DNA from: Pelotomaculum sp.
GTDB lineage: Bacteria; Bacillota; Desulfotomaculia; Desulfotomaculales; Pelotomaculaceae
Length of the DNA: 13,123 nt
NCBI GenBank assembly: GCA_003489345.1
Contig: DNIT01000216.1
Coordinates: forward strand, 1 to 13,123
Reading direction: 5' to 3'
The position numbers and the translations under genes are program-made. Every line of letters begins with the position of its first letter. Position 1 is the first letter of the stretch. The notes beneath the pieces are model-generated. The model made no database searches. It was given only the letters and a program-made list of their open reading frames with translations, and was not told the DNA's origin. Shown one piece after another: positions 1 to 7,460 of the stretch.

Positions 1-41
1 ATAGAGTCCTTTTTTTATTAACTTGCTGACGGCAATTTATT

Positions 42-77
42 CAGCTGCCCCAAAACCACACTGTTTTGGAGCAGCTG
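42..77 (-). terminator. Hairpin after the first anti-sigma gene
   Basis: An inverted repeat with 15-base arms (42-56 and 63-77) and a 6-base loop, with one G-U pair, lies 14 bases past the stop of the minus-strand anti-sigma gene. The position and stability fit a transcription terminator. There is no clear U-tract on the minus-strand exit side, so it may be a weak terminator or a 3'-end-protecting stem. Confidence 0.5.
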
Positions 78-90
78 CCCTCATTCCAAT

Positions 91-1092
91 CTATTTTACT
101 GCAAAATCCACCCGAATCTTTCGGCCTTCCTGTGATATAAGTTCAAAAGCCATATTGCCGGCTGGTTCTTTCATAGATGGGAAATCGACCCGGCAGGTAT
201 CCACCCACTTTTCTCCCTCAGGCCTGCCTTCCTGCAGGGAGGCACCCGGCTCCAGTGCAACACCGCTGCTGTTGATCAGCTTAACCGTACAGTTGCTAGC
301 GGAGTATCCACGGTATCTTTCTCTATTGCCGCCGGGTTGGATGAATTCATACTCCACCTCAGTGGCAGCAGGAGTAAAAAGCACCTTTTTCAGCAGCAGG
401 GTTCCCTCGCCGGTATCGATGGCTTTCATCACCAGCGCTTCTTTCGTTTTTTCATCGACACTGGTGCGAGATACCGGTATTTTGAAACGGTAAGGGCTTC
501 TTTTCACTTCCTCCAGGTCATCGGTTATGACCACTTCCAGCTCAAAACTATCGGGGAGTCCGAGTCCGGTGCCAGGTTGGAATTGCTCCAAACCAATATA
601 CATAGTATCGATCTTGTCATGCCAGCCACCGCCCCCACCGGAGATGGCCCGCCCATTATAGTAAAAATACGCATGGAAGTTCCTTTCGTCCGGCAAATCC
701 GCGCCGCTTACCACATAACCGACAGCAAAGCCGGTCTGGTCGTAATAGACTTCCCTGATCGCCACAGTTATACCTTGCTCGGTGATCTGCAGATCATCAA
801 ATTTAGCTACATCCTCATCAGCTAAATCTCCCAGGCCGCTCGTGGCGAACTTTTCCATCTCGAACACCGATCCGACAAACGGTATGTTGGCCAGCACTTT
901 GGCTATGGAAGGAGCCACAAAGCCGCTGCCAAAAACACAGGCGCAGAGCAAGAGCACCGAGGCGCCTATGGTCATCCGTCTTTTCGCTTTAAGGTGCTTT
1001 TGACCTTTGCTGACAGCCTTTTGTATGACCAGCTCCACCTGTTCAACAGGAACCACTATATTGTTGAAATCATCTTGATAGGTTTTACTCAT
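91..1092 (-). CDS. DUF4179-type transmembrane anti-sigma factor
   Basis: A 333-residue protein predicted to hold its partner ECF sigma factor inactive at the membrane. Residues 1-39 are a charged cytosolic segment, expected to bind the sigma factor. Residues about 40-62 form a single membrane helix, followed by GSGFVAPSIAKVLANIPFVG. That juxtamembrane motif recurs in the two other anti-sigma proteins of this window. The remainder is a beta-rich extracytoplasmic part: a DUF4179-like stretch to about residue 130, then a region resembling the C-terminal DUF5643 domain (RFKIPVSRTSVDEKT and onward). The gene starts 3 bases after the stop of the upstream sigma gene, and its GGAG ribosome binding site lies inside the sigma gene's end, so the two are probably translationally coupled. 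The family assignment is by motif and context. The signal sensed is unknown. Confidence 0.85.
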   Translation of the reverse strand: MSKTYQDDFNNIVVPVEQVELVIQKAVSKGQKHLKAKRRMTIGASVLLLCACVFGSGFVAPSIAKVLANIPFVGSVFEMEKFATSGLGDLADEDVAKFDDLQITEQGITVAIREVYYDQTGFAVGYVVSGADLPDERNFHAYFYYNGRAISGGGGGWHDKIDTMYIGLEQFQPGTGLGLPDSFELEVVITDDLEEVKRSPYRFKIPVSRTSVDEKTKEALVMKAIDTGEGTLLLKKVLFTPAATEVEYEFIQPGGNRERYRGYSASNCTVKLINSSGVALEPGASLQEGRPEGEKWVDTCRVDFPSMKEPAGNMAFELISQEGRKIRVDFAVK

Positions 1093-1095
1093 TAA

Positions 1096-1641
1096 TTAAT
1101 ATCTCTCCTTCAGTTCTTGCCTTAAATCATGCAGTGCTTTATGAAGACGGGTTTTAACCGTACCAAGCGGACATGCCAGCACCTCCGCCACCTGGGACAG
1201 GGTGAGGTCCTGAAAGTATTTTAAGACGACAACAGTTCGCTGTTCCAGGCTGAGTTTGTCAATGGCACTGAATAAGTCGATGTTTGAGATTAAATGCCCG
1301 TAATCTTGACTGTTGTCAGCAATTTGTTCCAGCATTTGCGGATTGTCATATTTTATTTCAAAGCCGGCAATTCTCTTGCTCTTGTTCAGATGATCGATAC
1401 AGCAGTTTACCGTGATTCTGATCAGCCAGGTATTAAACAACTCCGGGTTTTTAAGCTTCTTTAAGGAAATAAACACCTTATATACAACATCATGAAGAAC
1501 AGCCAGGGCTTCCTCTCTATTCTTCACATAGGTGAATGCCAGTCTGTATATATCGTCCTTTCTTTCTTGAATAAGTTCCAGAAAAGCGCTGGAGTCACCC
1601 CGGCGCGCCTTTCCAACCTTATCCGGATCCGCAAAAATCAT
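1096..1641 (-). CDS. ECF-family RNA polymerase sigma factor
   Basis: A 181-residue ECF sigma factor. Region 2 is at about residues 20-90 (DDIYRLAFTYVKNREEALAV, then FNTWLIRITVNCCIDHLNKS). Region 4 is at about 124-176 (AIDKLSLEQRTVVVLKYFQD, then LTLSQVAEVLACPLGTVKTR), with a clear helix-turn-helix. Length and layout are normal for the family. The start at 1641 is chosen because GGGAGG sits 6 bases upstream; an ATG 8 codons earlier has no such site. It is followed at once by its anti-sigma gene, the usual arrangement. The cognate promoter is not certain: no good ECF -35/-10 pair with proper spacing was found directly upstream, although AAACCGTTT and CGTC elements occur on this strand near 1705-1730. 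Confidence 0.93.
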   Translation of the reverse strand: MIFADPDKVGKARRGDSSAFLELIQERKDDIYRLAFTYVKNREEALAVLHDVVYKVFISLKKLKNPELFNTWLIRITVNCCIDHLNKSKRIAGFEIKYDNPQMLEQIADNSQDYGHLISNIDLFSAIDKLSLEQRTVVVLKYFQDLTLSQVAEVLACPLGTVKTRLHKALHDLRQELKERY

Positions 1642-1672
1642 AAAAAACCTCCCGCCTTGCCGCATTGAAAGC

Positions 1673-1686
1673 TTTAACCGGTTAAA
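1673..1686. promoter_or_regulatory. Perfect 14-bp dyad upstream of the sigma gene
   Basis: TTTAACCGGTTAAA is a perfect palindrome 32 bases upstream of the ECF sigma start, in its 5' untranslated region. The spacing and symmetry suggest a possible operator. No regulator is assigned, and a chance palindrome is possible. Confidence 0.3.
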
Positions 1687-1789
1687 AGCCTACACTCTAT
1701 ATAGACTTGACGATACGGCAAACGGTTTTTTATTTTTTTCGGTAAACGCTAAATATCACTAGACAAGATTATCTTACATCATCATTTAA

Positions 1790-1815
1790 GGAACCAGAAA
1801 CCGTTTTCATTCGTC
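1790..1815 (+). promoter_or_regulatory. Candidate ECF-type promoter for the propeller gene
   Basis: GGAACC at 1790-1795 and CGTC at 1812-1815 are separated by exactly 16 bases. This is the classical ECF -35/-10 architecture (GGAAC/TGAAAC with CGTC). It lies about 105 bases upstream of the plus-strand propeller gene and faces away from the adjacent ECF sigma gene. This suggests ECF control of the propeller gene, but which sigma factor reads it is inference. Confidence 0.5.
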
Positions 1816-1830
1816 TTAAATTATGTAGGG

Positions 1831-1836
1831 TATAAT
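1831..1836 (+). promoter_or_regulatory. Possible housekeeping -10 box (TATAAT)
   Basis: A perfect TATAAT lies upstream of the propeller gene, but no strong TTGACA-like -35 is found 16-19 bases before it (TTCATT is the best). It could provide basal transcription alongside the ECF-like promoter just upstream. Confidence 0.35.
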
Positions 1837-1919
1837 AAGACAGCCGTGCGCCGCCCCTAATGCCGTTTTGAAATATATAATTGCTGTGTTGTTAAAAAGG
1901 TATAAGGAAGTTGATCATT

Positions 1920-3311
1920 GTGAAACTCGATATGCGTCGATTCAGTCGTCCCACCATTGCCGGCATAGGTATTGTGATCATCCTGGTTGCCGTGCTCTGG
2001 TTGAACCACCTGTTACAGCTTCCGCATCATAATCCGCTGCGACCGCTTCCGATAGAGCAAACTGATTTAAGAGGCTCACAACCCTCCGGCAATCTGACCA
2101 TAACCTCCCCTGATGTAAACCCAGCTGCCTTCAAGAATCAAGGCGATCTGGCTTTCATCTGGCAGGACTTGCTCTACACCCTTGACGGTGCAACGGGGGA
2201 GGTCAAGCAACTGACTGAGTCCGGCCAGGTCTCGCAACCGGCCTGGTCGCACGACGGACAGTGGCTGGCGTTTATCCGCGTCACCGATCCGCAAGCCGGC
2301 ACCGGCCCGCTCTGGCTGGTTCGCCGGGACGGTTCACAGGCCCACCAGGTGCAGGGGCTGCCCGGACCGGTCGCTGGCGGAGCATTTTCCTGGTCACCCA
2401 CAGATAACGTGCTGGCCGTTACGCAAAACGGCATTTGGCTGGTACCCGCAGAAGGTGAACCAAACCGGCTGTCCCAGTCAGGTGCTTGTTATTTGGCCTG
2501 GTCACCTGACGGCAGGTCACTGGCTTACAATATCACCTTGCCGTCGGACGAACCGCAAAACCGTACAGACGCGCTGTATACCATAGCTGTGGACGGTGGG
2601 CAGCCCGTTGAGCGCCTGACGGCGCCGCAGGGCGGCATGCTCCAGGTAACTGCCTGGTGGCCTGACGGCAAAGGGTTGCTGTACTGGTCGGCGCCAGTCC
2701 ACTCAAGTTCCTTGGCGGCTGACGGATTGGACTTGTGGAGTCTTCGGCTGGGAGATACCGGGCCTAAACTCCTCACGAAAGGTCTAACGCACAAGGGGTG
2801 GCTGTCCCTATCACCGCAGGGGAATCTGTTGATGGTAACGGGCGACTGGCGTATTGTCTGGGCAAGAAAGAGTCTGGCGGCTATAAACCCGGCCTCGGGG
2901 ACCGTCCGGGACCTTAAGAATCCCGAGGATTGCGTGGCCATCGACCCTGCTTTCTCTCCGGACGGCAGACGTATTGCTTTTGTCGCCGCGAAAAATCTGG
3001 GCGATGAGGTGTGGGGCTTTGATAATGACGGGGAACTGACTGACTGGGTGGCCACACGTACACTCTGGGTCCAAAATTTGGACGGCTCCGGCGCTTATCC
3101 TCTCACGGACGCCGGAGCGGGTGTGTTCCAACCATTCTGGTCCATAGGCGGTGACCACATCCTGTATGTGCGGGACAACGCCCTTTGGAGCATCGAGCCC
3201 GGTGGCGGGAAGCCGGAAAAGGTATTGGGTCCGTTCCCTGAACAAAAAGAACTCTTCGGCTTTTATGGTTTTGTTTCTTATCTGGATATGATGGCCTGGC
3301 GCCAGCCTTAA
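1920..3311 (+). CDS. Membrane-anchored TolB-like beta-propeller protein
   Basis: A 463-residue protein. It starts with a short basic segment and a hydrophobic helix at about residues 12-32, which acts as a signal anchor with the rest outside the membrane. The body carries repeated PD40/WD40-like blade motifs of the form W/FSPDG or WSHDG: AWSHDGQWLAF, SWSPTDNVLAV, AWSPDGRSLAY, AWWPDGKGLLY, AFSPDGRRIAF. Each is followed by short beta strands. Such propellers bind ligands or partner proteins and have no active site visible here. The GTG at 1920 is preferred because AAGGAAG ends 9 bases before it; the TTG at 1911 abuts the ribosome binding site. It is transcribed divergently from an ECF sigma/anti-sigma pair and has an ECF-like promoter motif upstream, so it may act in the envelope response. 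The specific function is unknown. Confidence 0.85.
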   Translation: MKLDMRRFSRPTIAGIGIVIILVAVLWLNHLLQLPHHNPLRPLPIEQTDLRGSQPSGNLTITSPDVNPAAFKNQGDLAFIWQDLLYTLDGATGEVKQLTESGQVSQPAWSHDGQWLAFIRVTDPQAGTGPLWLVRRDGSQAHQVQGLPGPVAGGAFSWSPTDNVLAVTQNGIWLVPAEGEPNRLSQSGACYLAWSPDGRSLAYNITLPSDEPQNRTDALYTIAVDGGQPVERLTAPQGGMLQVTAWWPDGKGLLYWSAPVHSSSLAADGLDLWSLRLGDTGPKLLTKGLTHKGWLSLSPQGNLLMVTGDWRIVWARKSLAAINPASGTVRDLKNPEDCVAIDPAFSPDGRRIAFVAAKNLGDEVWGFDNDGELTDWVATRTLWVQNLDGSGAYPLTDAGAGVFQPFWSIGGDHILYVRDNALWSIEPGGGKPEKVLGPFPEQKELFGFYGFVSYLDMMAWRQP

Positions 3312-3428
3312 AGCGCACAACGAGCATACAGTATTTTCTATTCTTCCTACCGTCTTTAAATATTTGTTTCCCAGACGGTCCGCTGCAGCTCGAAAGCTCC
3401 GTAGTTCTCAGCAATAATTTTACAGATG

Positions 3429-3466
3429 TTAGCCCGCTAACCAGCGGGCTAACTCTAGTCTTTTTT
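3429..3466 (+). terminator. Rho-independent terminator after the propeller gene
   Basis: A perfect 10-bp stem (3429-3438 with 3443-3452) with loop AACC is followed, after 8 bases, by six T residues at 3461-3466. It lies between two convergent genes and best fits termination of the plus-strand propeller gene. The gap before the T-run makes it imperfect. Confidence 0.65.
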
Positions 3467-3546
3467 CAGTTTACTTGATATCCGGCCCTCTTTTATTTCA
3501 TCTCCCCAAGTCACCGCTTCTCCGTTTTAGGCCTGTCCGGGACCTG

Positions 3547-5232
3547 TTAGTTCCTTTCCAGCACCACTGTTTTTCCGGTAAGCGCATCGATATAACCCCT
3601 TTCCCCGGAAACCGGGCGATAGACCAACTGGGGAGACGGCGCTTTTTGTTCATAATACTCCGGCCAGATGTACACCAGACGCAGGGGATGGCGATTTAAA
3701 TACTCTGCCTTCGCCACATCTGCTGTCACCGCGTCATTGCTGTCCGGGAGGGTAACGGATGCATTGCGGGACCCGATACCAAAGTCTGTTACCTTACCGG
3801 TAAGGGCATCAACCCGAACTATATGAGAACTGTCCGCAACCGGTATGCCCTGGTAAGTCTCGCTAAATTGAATAAAGAACTGCGGGCGCTGCTGCATTTG
3901 GTCTGTCAGCTTGCTCTGATCCACCCAGGCCGGAATATTCTCCTCACTGGGGAAAACTGTCAACTCCAGCTCGACCGCACCCGGTTCCAGGTATCTTTGA
4001 AGAAATTGCACCGCTGTTTTCTGAGCGTCTTCCTTGGATACCGTCCCCTGTTTGCCGCGTCCGGAATCATCCTGAATGCCGAAGCCTACAATTTCTCCCG
4101 TATCCGCTATAGTCTTAAGGTGTATAAAACGCACTTCGTTGCTGTCCGTCTCCTGCTGCGTTTCAGAGCGCCAGGAGTACTCTTTAAACTGGTATCCCGA
4201 GGTAACAGGCAGATCATGAACCCTGACACTGCCAAACTCCATGCCGGCCATATCCACGCCGAACTCCTCCGCCAGTAGTCTGGCCCCTTCCTCGGGCGTC
4301 GCGGCGTAAAACTTCTTACCCTCCCCGTTTAGGATAACACGTTGAGATTGCTGCAGGGTACCCCCGGAATCTTCCAACGGCTTCCCCGTTTCTGCGTCTA
4401 TGAAACCTGAAAAAGACGGATAATACATCAATACCGGTATGGGTTCCTCACCACCGTTGCCAAGCCATGAATGACTGTAGTTGTAGCTCAGCTTCATTTC
4501 CACCAGCCCGGCGTAAACCTTTTCCGCAGCTTCTTTAGTCATTGCCCGGGACGGATCGGGAAACTTGGCCGGATCCGGATTGTCATCCTTCTCTTTACTG
4601 AATCTGGTAATATGGCCGACGGAGTCAACACTTACCTGAAAGCAGCTATTTAAAAGGGGGACGCCGTTTATCAGCCGATTAAAATATACCTGAGCCGAGG
4701 TCATCGTTCTTTTGTTCCCTTTATCGTCCAGGGTACTTTCCTTAATATAGCTTATTGTTTCCTCCATCTCGTATTCTTTCAGTCTGTCCCCGAGGAGCTT
4801 ACGGACAAATTCCGCTGCTTTCTCTTCCACCAAAGCGGCAGATGGCATCTTTTCCGCAGTCCACTCCGGGTTATAAATATCAAAATTGACCAGATCCCCC
4901 GTCTCCGCATCAAAAGCGATGCTGGCCTGAATACGCCGGTTATCCGGGGTAACGTCCGGGGAGCCGTCGGTTAAGAATCCCCCCCAGGCTGTCTTGTCCT
5001 CATTGTATTCCACACTCTGCAAGGACAACTCCTTGAGTTCAGGTATAATCTGATACATTTTTTCCAGGGCTTGCCGCTGTGCTTCCGTTAACTCCGCTTT
5101 TGAAAACAGTTCAACGGCGTCTCCGCCTCTTTCCTGGACAACAGAGGGATCTTGTTCCGCCGCCCACGCAGGCGTTGTTAGCAGCATACTTACCGCCAAC
5201 ACGGTGGCGGCTGTCCTTTTAACCTTTTTCAA
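3547..5232 (-). CDS. Secreted YcdB/YcdC-domain (DUF4901-like) protein
   Basis: A 561-residue exported protein. Residues 1-25 are a signal peptide (basic MKKVKR, hydrophobic core, AWA-A cleavage site). The mature part repeats a PepSY-like element ending in D-A-x-T-G: FDAETGDLVNFDIYN, FIDAETGKPLED, IADTGEIVGFGIQDD, VDALTGKVTDFG, YIDALTGKTVVLE. This fits the YcdB/YcdC family, whose members are found in spore-forming Firmicutes and have no established enzymatic role. The start is TTG at 5232, with AAGGGGGAG 6 bases upstream; an overlapping ATG is out of frame and stops after five codons. It is monocistronic as far as visible and convergent with the propeller gene. The family call is confident from repeat pattern and length, but the function is unknown. 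Confidence 0.82.
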   Translation of the reverse strand: MKKVKRTAATVLAVSMLLTTPAWAAEQDPSVVQERGGDAVELFSKAELTEAQRQALEKMYQIIPELKELSLQSVEYNEDKTAWGGFLTDGSPDVTPDNRRIQASIAFDAETGDLVNFDIYNPEWTAEKMPSAALVEEKAAEFVRKLLGDRLKEYEMEETISYIKESTLDDKGNKRTMTSAQVYFNRLINGVPLLNSCFQVSVDSVGHITRFSKEKDDNPDPAKFPDPSRAMTKEAAEKVYAGLVEMKLSYNYSHSWLGNGGEEPIPVLMYYPSFSGFIDAETGKPLEDSGGTLQQSQRVILNGEGKKFYAATPEEGARLLAEEFGVDMAGMEFGSVRVHDLPVTSGYQFKEYSWRSETQQETDSNEVRFIHLKTIADTGEIVGFGIQDDSGRGKQGTVSKEDAQKTAVQFLQRYLEPGAVELELTVFPSEENIPAWVDQSKLTDQMQQRPQFFIQFSETYQGIPVADSSHIVRVDALTGKVTDFGIGSRNASVTLPDSNDAVTADVAKAEYLNRHPLRLVYIWPEYYEQKAPSPQLVYRPVSGERGYIDALTGKTVVLERN

Positions 5233-5316
5233 TCATTTCTCCCCCTTGTTTGATTATTATAGGATTCTTAAAAACATCTGTGGAAAGCGTATCTATATGG
5301 CTCTTCTCCTTTCTAT

Positions 5317-5376
5317 TTAGATAAACCCTGTCGCACAGGTACAGCGCTCTTCAACGTCATATCGCTTTTTTCTCAT
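5317..5376 (-). other. Possible 19-residue small ORF upstream of the YcdB-like gene
   Basis: An ATG at 5376 has GGGG 9 bases upstream and opens a 19-residue frame, MRKKRYDVEERCTCATGFI, ending in TAA. It lies about 85 bases before the YcdB-like start on the same strand. It could be a leader peptide or a chance frame. There is no independent evidence that it is expressed. Confidence 0.2.
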
Positions 5377-5466
5377 TCGCTCAATCCCCTTTCTATAAGA
5401 AGTGTGATATCTTCTGAACAAATACGCGATGCATTGCTCACTCTTATGGATCACTCATTTTTCACC

Positions 5467-5606
5467 CCTACCTAATATGACGCAAAAAACTACCCGAACG
5501 GATGGTACAAGTGTGAATTTTTCAAAAATATATATGGAAAACACTTTTGGAGCAGACCGGTTGATTATATGCCCCTGCGGACGGATCAACAGGAATGTCG
5601 CTCTCT
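5467..5606 (+). repeat. Long direct repeat, copy A
   Basis: This stretch starts with CCTACCTAATATGACGC and is closely matched at 9505-9637. The shared blocks include AAGTGTGAATTTTTCAAA and GGAGCAGAC. Differences are scattered substitutions and short indels. Both copies precede the hairpin element of the sigma module, so the repeat is probably part of that module's decayed front. A weak frame reads MTQKTTRTD...SVNFSKIYME in both copies but has no ribosome binding site, so it is not called a gene. Confidence 0.8.
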
Positions 5607-5641
5607 GGCAAATCCAAGGAATTGCTCAGCACCCGGATTAA
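5588..5641 (+). pseudogene. Remnant of a region-2 (RsoA-like) gene tail
   Basis: The frame ending at the TAA at 5641 reads NVALWQIQGIAQHPD-stop. It matches the end of the intact region-2-like gene at 10369-10560 (SDLVTWLIGAIDQYPA-stop). The similarity continues past the stop into the same A/T-rich spacer and the same hairpin (ACCCGG, then AAAAA, CTTTTTTG, ACAGGGGGG). No start codon or upstream part of the gene survives here. Confidence 0.5.
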
Positions 5642-5660
5642 AAACTTGAAAAATAAAATA

Positions 5661-5724
5661 TAACACTTTTTTGGACAGGGGGGTATCAAAAAGACCCCCT
5701 GTTTTCTCTTTATATGGCAAGAGG
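5661..5724 (+). terminator. Conserved hairpin element, copy A
   Basis: A stem ACAGGGGG/CCCCCTGT (5675-5682 with 5695-5702) encloses the loop GTATCAAAAAGA and is followed by TTTTCTCTTTATATGGCAAGAG. Stem, loop and downstream bases are nearly identical at 10581-10642, and a covarying version is at 9751-9818. It looks like an intrinsic terminator or attenuator between the region-2 remnant and the downstream reading frame. The conserved loop and tail suggest a regulatory role beyond simple termination. Confidence 0.65.
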
Positions 5725-5754
5725 ACAAGTTAGTTTCCATAGGAGGCGCTCAAG

Positions 5755-5901
5755 ATGAGACAATCATCCTATACGCCAGAGCAAGAAGTGGCGTGGTACA
5801 GGAAATTAACTGAAGGTCGATGTCTTTTTATAAAGCAGGGCAAAGCATGCTGTTCCTCTGGTCGGGCGGCCAAACAAAACATATTGAAAGGAGGTTTTAC
5901 A
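5755..5901 (+). other. In-frame upstream extension of the small beta-rich protein
   Basis: An ATG at 5755 with AGGAGG 8 bases upstream opens a frame of 49 codons that runs without a stop into the beta-rich protein at 5902. In the complete module the equivalent position, after the hairpin, holds the start of the region-4 sigma gene, whose first codons are also ATG AGA. This segment (MRQSSYTPEQEVAWYRKLTE and onward) may therefore be the truncated front of a sigma gene fused in frame to the next gene by deletion. The residue similarity is weak. A 150-residue fusion product is possible. Confidence 0.4.
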
Positions 5902-6207
5902 GTGGCTCAATATAGCTATTCTTTCAACGCAGATCCGAGTGATACGTTACCGTCCCCAAGCTCAACGTTTTATGTGCCTAATGGCAACGTGTCGATAGTC
6001 ATTTCAAATGCCCAAAGCGACGTATCGAACTGGACACTTGGATTAGTATTGTATAACCCGGATACCGGACATGGTACTTCTTCTCACGCAGTGACTCCAA
6101 GTAACCCGTCTACTGTGTTTACGGACATGCTCGCTGCAAATTATCGACTGCTTATGAGAAGTGTTTCTGAGTGGGTGAGAGGTACCGTCACCATCTACAC
6201 CAGTTAA
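5902..6207 (+). CDS. Small beta-rich protein of the sigma module (paralog 1)
   Basis: A 101-residue protein starting MAQYSYSF, rich in Ser, Thr, Val and aromatic residues in alternating strand-like patterns (GNVSIVISNAQ, WTLGLVLYNPD, WVRGTVTIYTS). This suggests a compact beta-sandwich. There is no signal peptide, membrane helix or cysteine. The GTG at 5902 has AAAGGAGG 7 bases upstream; a second in-frame start with its own strong ribosome binding site exists at 5755. A distant paralog lies at 11183-11506: both begin M-A-x-x-S-Y-S-F and both are the last gene of a copy of the same module. I do not recognise the family. A surface, spore-associated or secreted antimicrobial role is conceivable, but nothing in the sequence decides. 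Confidence 0.7.
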   Translation: MAQYSYSFNADPSDTLPSPSSTFYVPNGNVSIVISNAQSDVSNWTLGLVLYNPDTGHGTSSHAVTPSNPSTVFTDMLAANYRLLMRSVSEWVRGTVTIYTS

Positions 6208-6230
6208 ATTGGTGTGGCAACCCAGAAAGC

Positions 6231-6257
6231 GGCCTGCTCACCTGCGGTGGGCGGGCC
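6231..6257. terminator. GC-rich hairpin between convergent genes
   Basis: A 12-bp stem with two G-U pairs (6231-6242 with 6246-6257) and a TGC loop lies 24 bases after the small beta-rich gene and downstream of the converging minus-strand anti-sigma gene. It has no T-run on either side, so it is at best a weak or factor-assisted terminator. Confidence 0.4.
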
Positions 6258-6374
6258 ACCTCTGTGACTCTAAAAGCCATACGCAATCATTGTAGATAAC
6301 AGACAGTGTATTACAACAGTCCTTGTGGTCAGCAACTAATTCAAGTACTGCCGGAAACATTAATTTAGAGATAT

Positions 6375-7460
6375 TCAATTGAGTGGAACAGTAACGGCCA
6401 GTTGTGGTACATGCGGACTGTTTCCTCTTGCATCTTCTTTGTTCAGAATGAACCAAACAGGTTCAATTACAATGGATTTTACGTCATTGGCTGGGGTTAT
6501 GCATCGAATTGTAAAGTCCCAAATTTTTTCATTCCCGCTCTCTTGAAAATGTTGGTGGTGAATGTCTGTGCTCTCCATGAATTGGAGATTTATGTCGAGA
6601 ACATTAAAAAACATTGGCACACCAAAAGTATTATCAAGTGTCATCGTACCTTTTGGTTTGCCCCCTTCCTGCAACGTCTGGCGTAATTGCATCGAAATGT
6701 CGGTATATACCAGCCCTTTGCTTACCTTATTGGCGGTGAGTGTAATTCCATCGTAGGTAGTGCTTGCATTCTCTGGAAATACAGTTTCGATCGCCTTATT
6801 TATCTCAGCACTAGAAACCGGGACAGATAACGTCCAGTTTCCTTCTACTGTACCCACCTGGTAAATAGTAATCGTCAACGTAACGTTTTGGGGTGTCTGA
6901 GCAGACGCAAGGTAATAATAAAGCTCACCACGGTACATATTTGTTGACACCAACGAATCGCCCGACCCGGCGCTTTCAATTTTAAAACCTGAATTATCCT
7001 GAGAAAGGGGTATACCATTCAGTTGAACATTGTCGGGGATGGTAATCTGTGGAGATTCTGAAACTGGTTCATACCCTTCCGGCACCTGAATAGCATAGAT
7101 TATATCTAAACATGCGCCATCGTAATAGATTTTTGGTAAAGAAACAGTAATTCCTTTGTCAGTTGCCGATGGGTTGGTGTCCGACGCGTACTGGTTGAGT
7201 TTCGGTTCATTAAACGAGTATAGCTCACCAATAATCGGTATTCTTTGCAACACCTTAGCCATTACAGGTGAAACGAATCCTGAAGCGCCAATCGCCACAA
7301 TTGCTAATACTGCGGCAGCCCCATAAACAAGCAGCCGGCGTTGCCAGACAGCCTTTCCACGTGCATGTTTACGTCCTTTTTTTACTTGTTTCCACGTCAT
7401 TGGGGACACGTTAATGCGTGCGGCATCCTCCATTAATATCTCGTGGAATATATCAGACAT
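6375..7460 (-). CDS. DUF4179-type transmembrane anti-sigma factor
   Basis: A 361-residue predicted anti-sigma factor. Residues 1-42 are cytosolic and basic (TWKQVKKGRKHARGKAVWQRR). Residues about 43-65 form one membrane helix, followed by SGFVSPVMAKVLQRIPIIGE, the same juxtamembrane motif as in the first and third pairs. The outer part has a DUF4179-like stretch (ATDKGITVSLPKIYYDGACL) and a DUF5643-like C-terminal region (WTLSVPVSSAEINKAIETVF). The start at 7460 is chosen because AAAGGAGG lies 8 bases upstream. It overlaps the sigma gene's end by 8 bases, a sign of coupled translation; a longer in-frame reading to 7526 would overlap the sigma gene further and lacks such a site. It presumably restrains the sigma factor encoded just upstream. 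Its signal is unknown. Confidence 0.86.
   Translation of the reverse strand: MSDIFHEILMEDAARINVSPMTWKQVKKGRKHARGKAVWQRRLLVYGAAAVLAIVAIGASGFVSPVMAKVLQRIPIIGELYSFNEPKLNQYASDTNPSATDKGITVSLPKIYYDGACLDIIYAIQVPEGYEPVSESPQITIPDNVQLNGIPLSQDNSGFKIESAGSGDSLVSTNMYRGELYYYLASAQTPQNVTLTITIYQVGTVEGNWTLSVPVSSAEINKAIETVFPENASTTYDGITLTANKVSKGLVYTDISMQLRQTLQEGGKPKGTMTLDNTFGVPMFFNVLDINLQFMESTDIHHQHFQESGNEKIWDFTIRCITPANDVKSIVIEPVWFILNKEDARGNSPHVPQLAVTVPLN

Noticed and set aside
1705..1730. ECF promoter for the first sigma operon on the minus strand (AAACCGTTT and CGTC)
   Set aside because: Only 11 bases separate AAACC and CGTC, too short for an ECF promoter. No GAAAC-like element occurs at 16 bases.
2525..3055. 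Long minus-strand frame of 176 codons inside the propeller gene
   Set aside because: It lies wholly antisense to a well-supported gene with clear blade motifs, has no ribosome binding site and has low-complexity Ser/Pro-rich content. It is a shadow frame.
3823..4278. Plus-strand frame of 151 codons inside the YcdB-like gene
   Set aside because: It is antisense to a gene with a signal peptide and repeated family motifs, and no start signal is seen.
6238..6456. Minus-strand frame of 72 codons overlapping the end of the second anti-sigma gene
   Set aside because: It starts inside the anti-sigma gene without a ribosome binding site and crosses a GC hairpin. The product resembles nothing recognisable.
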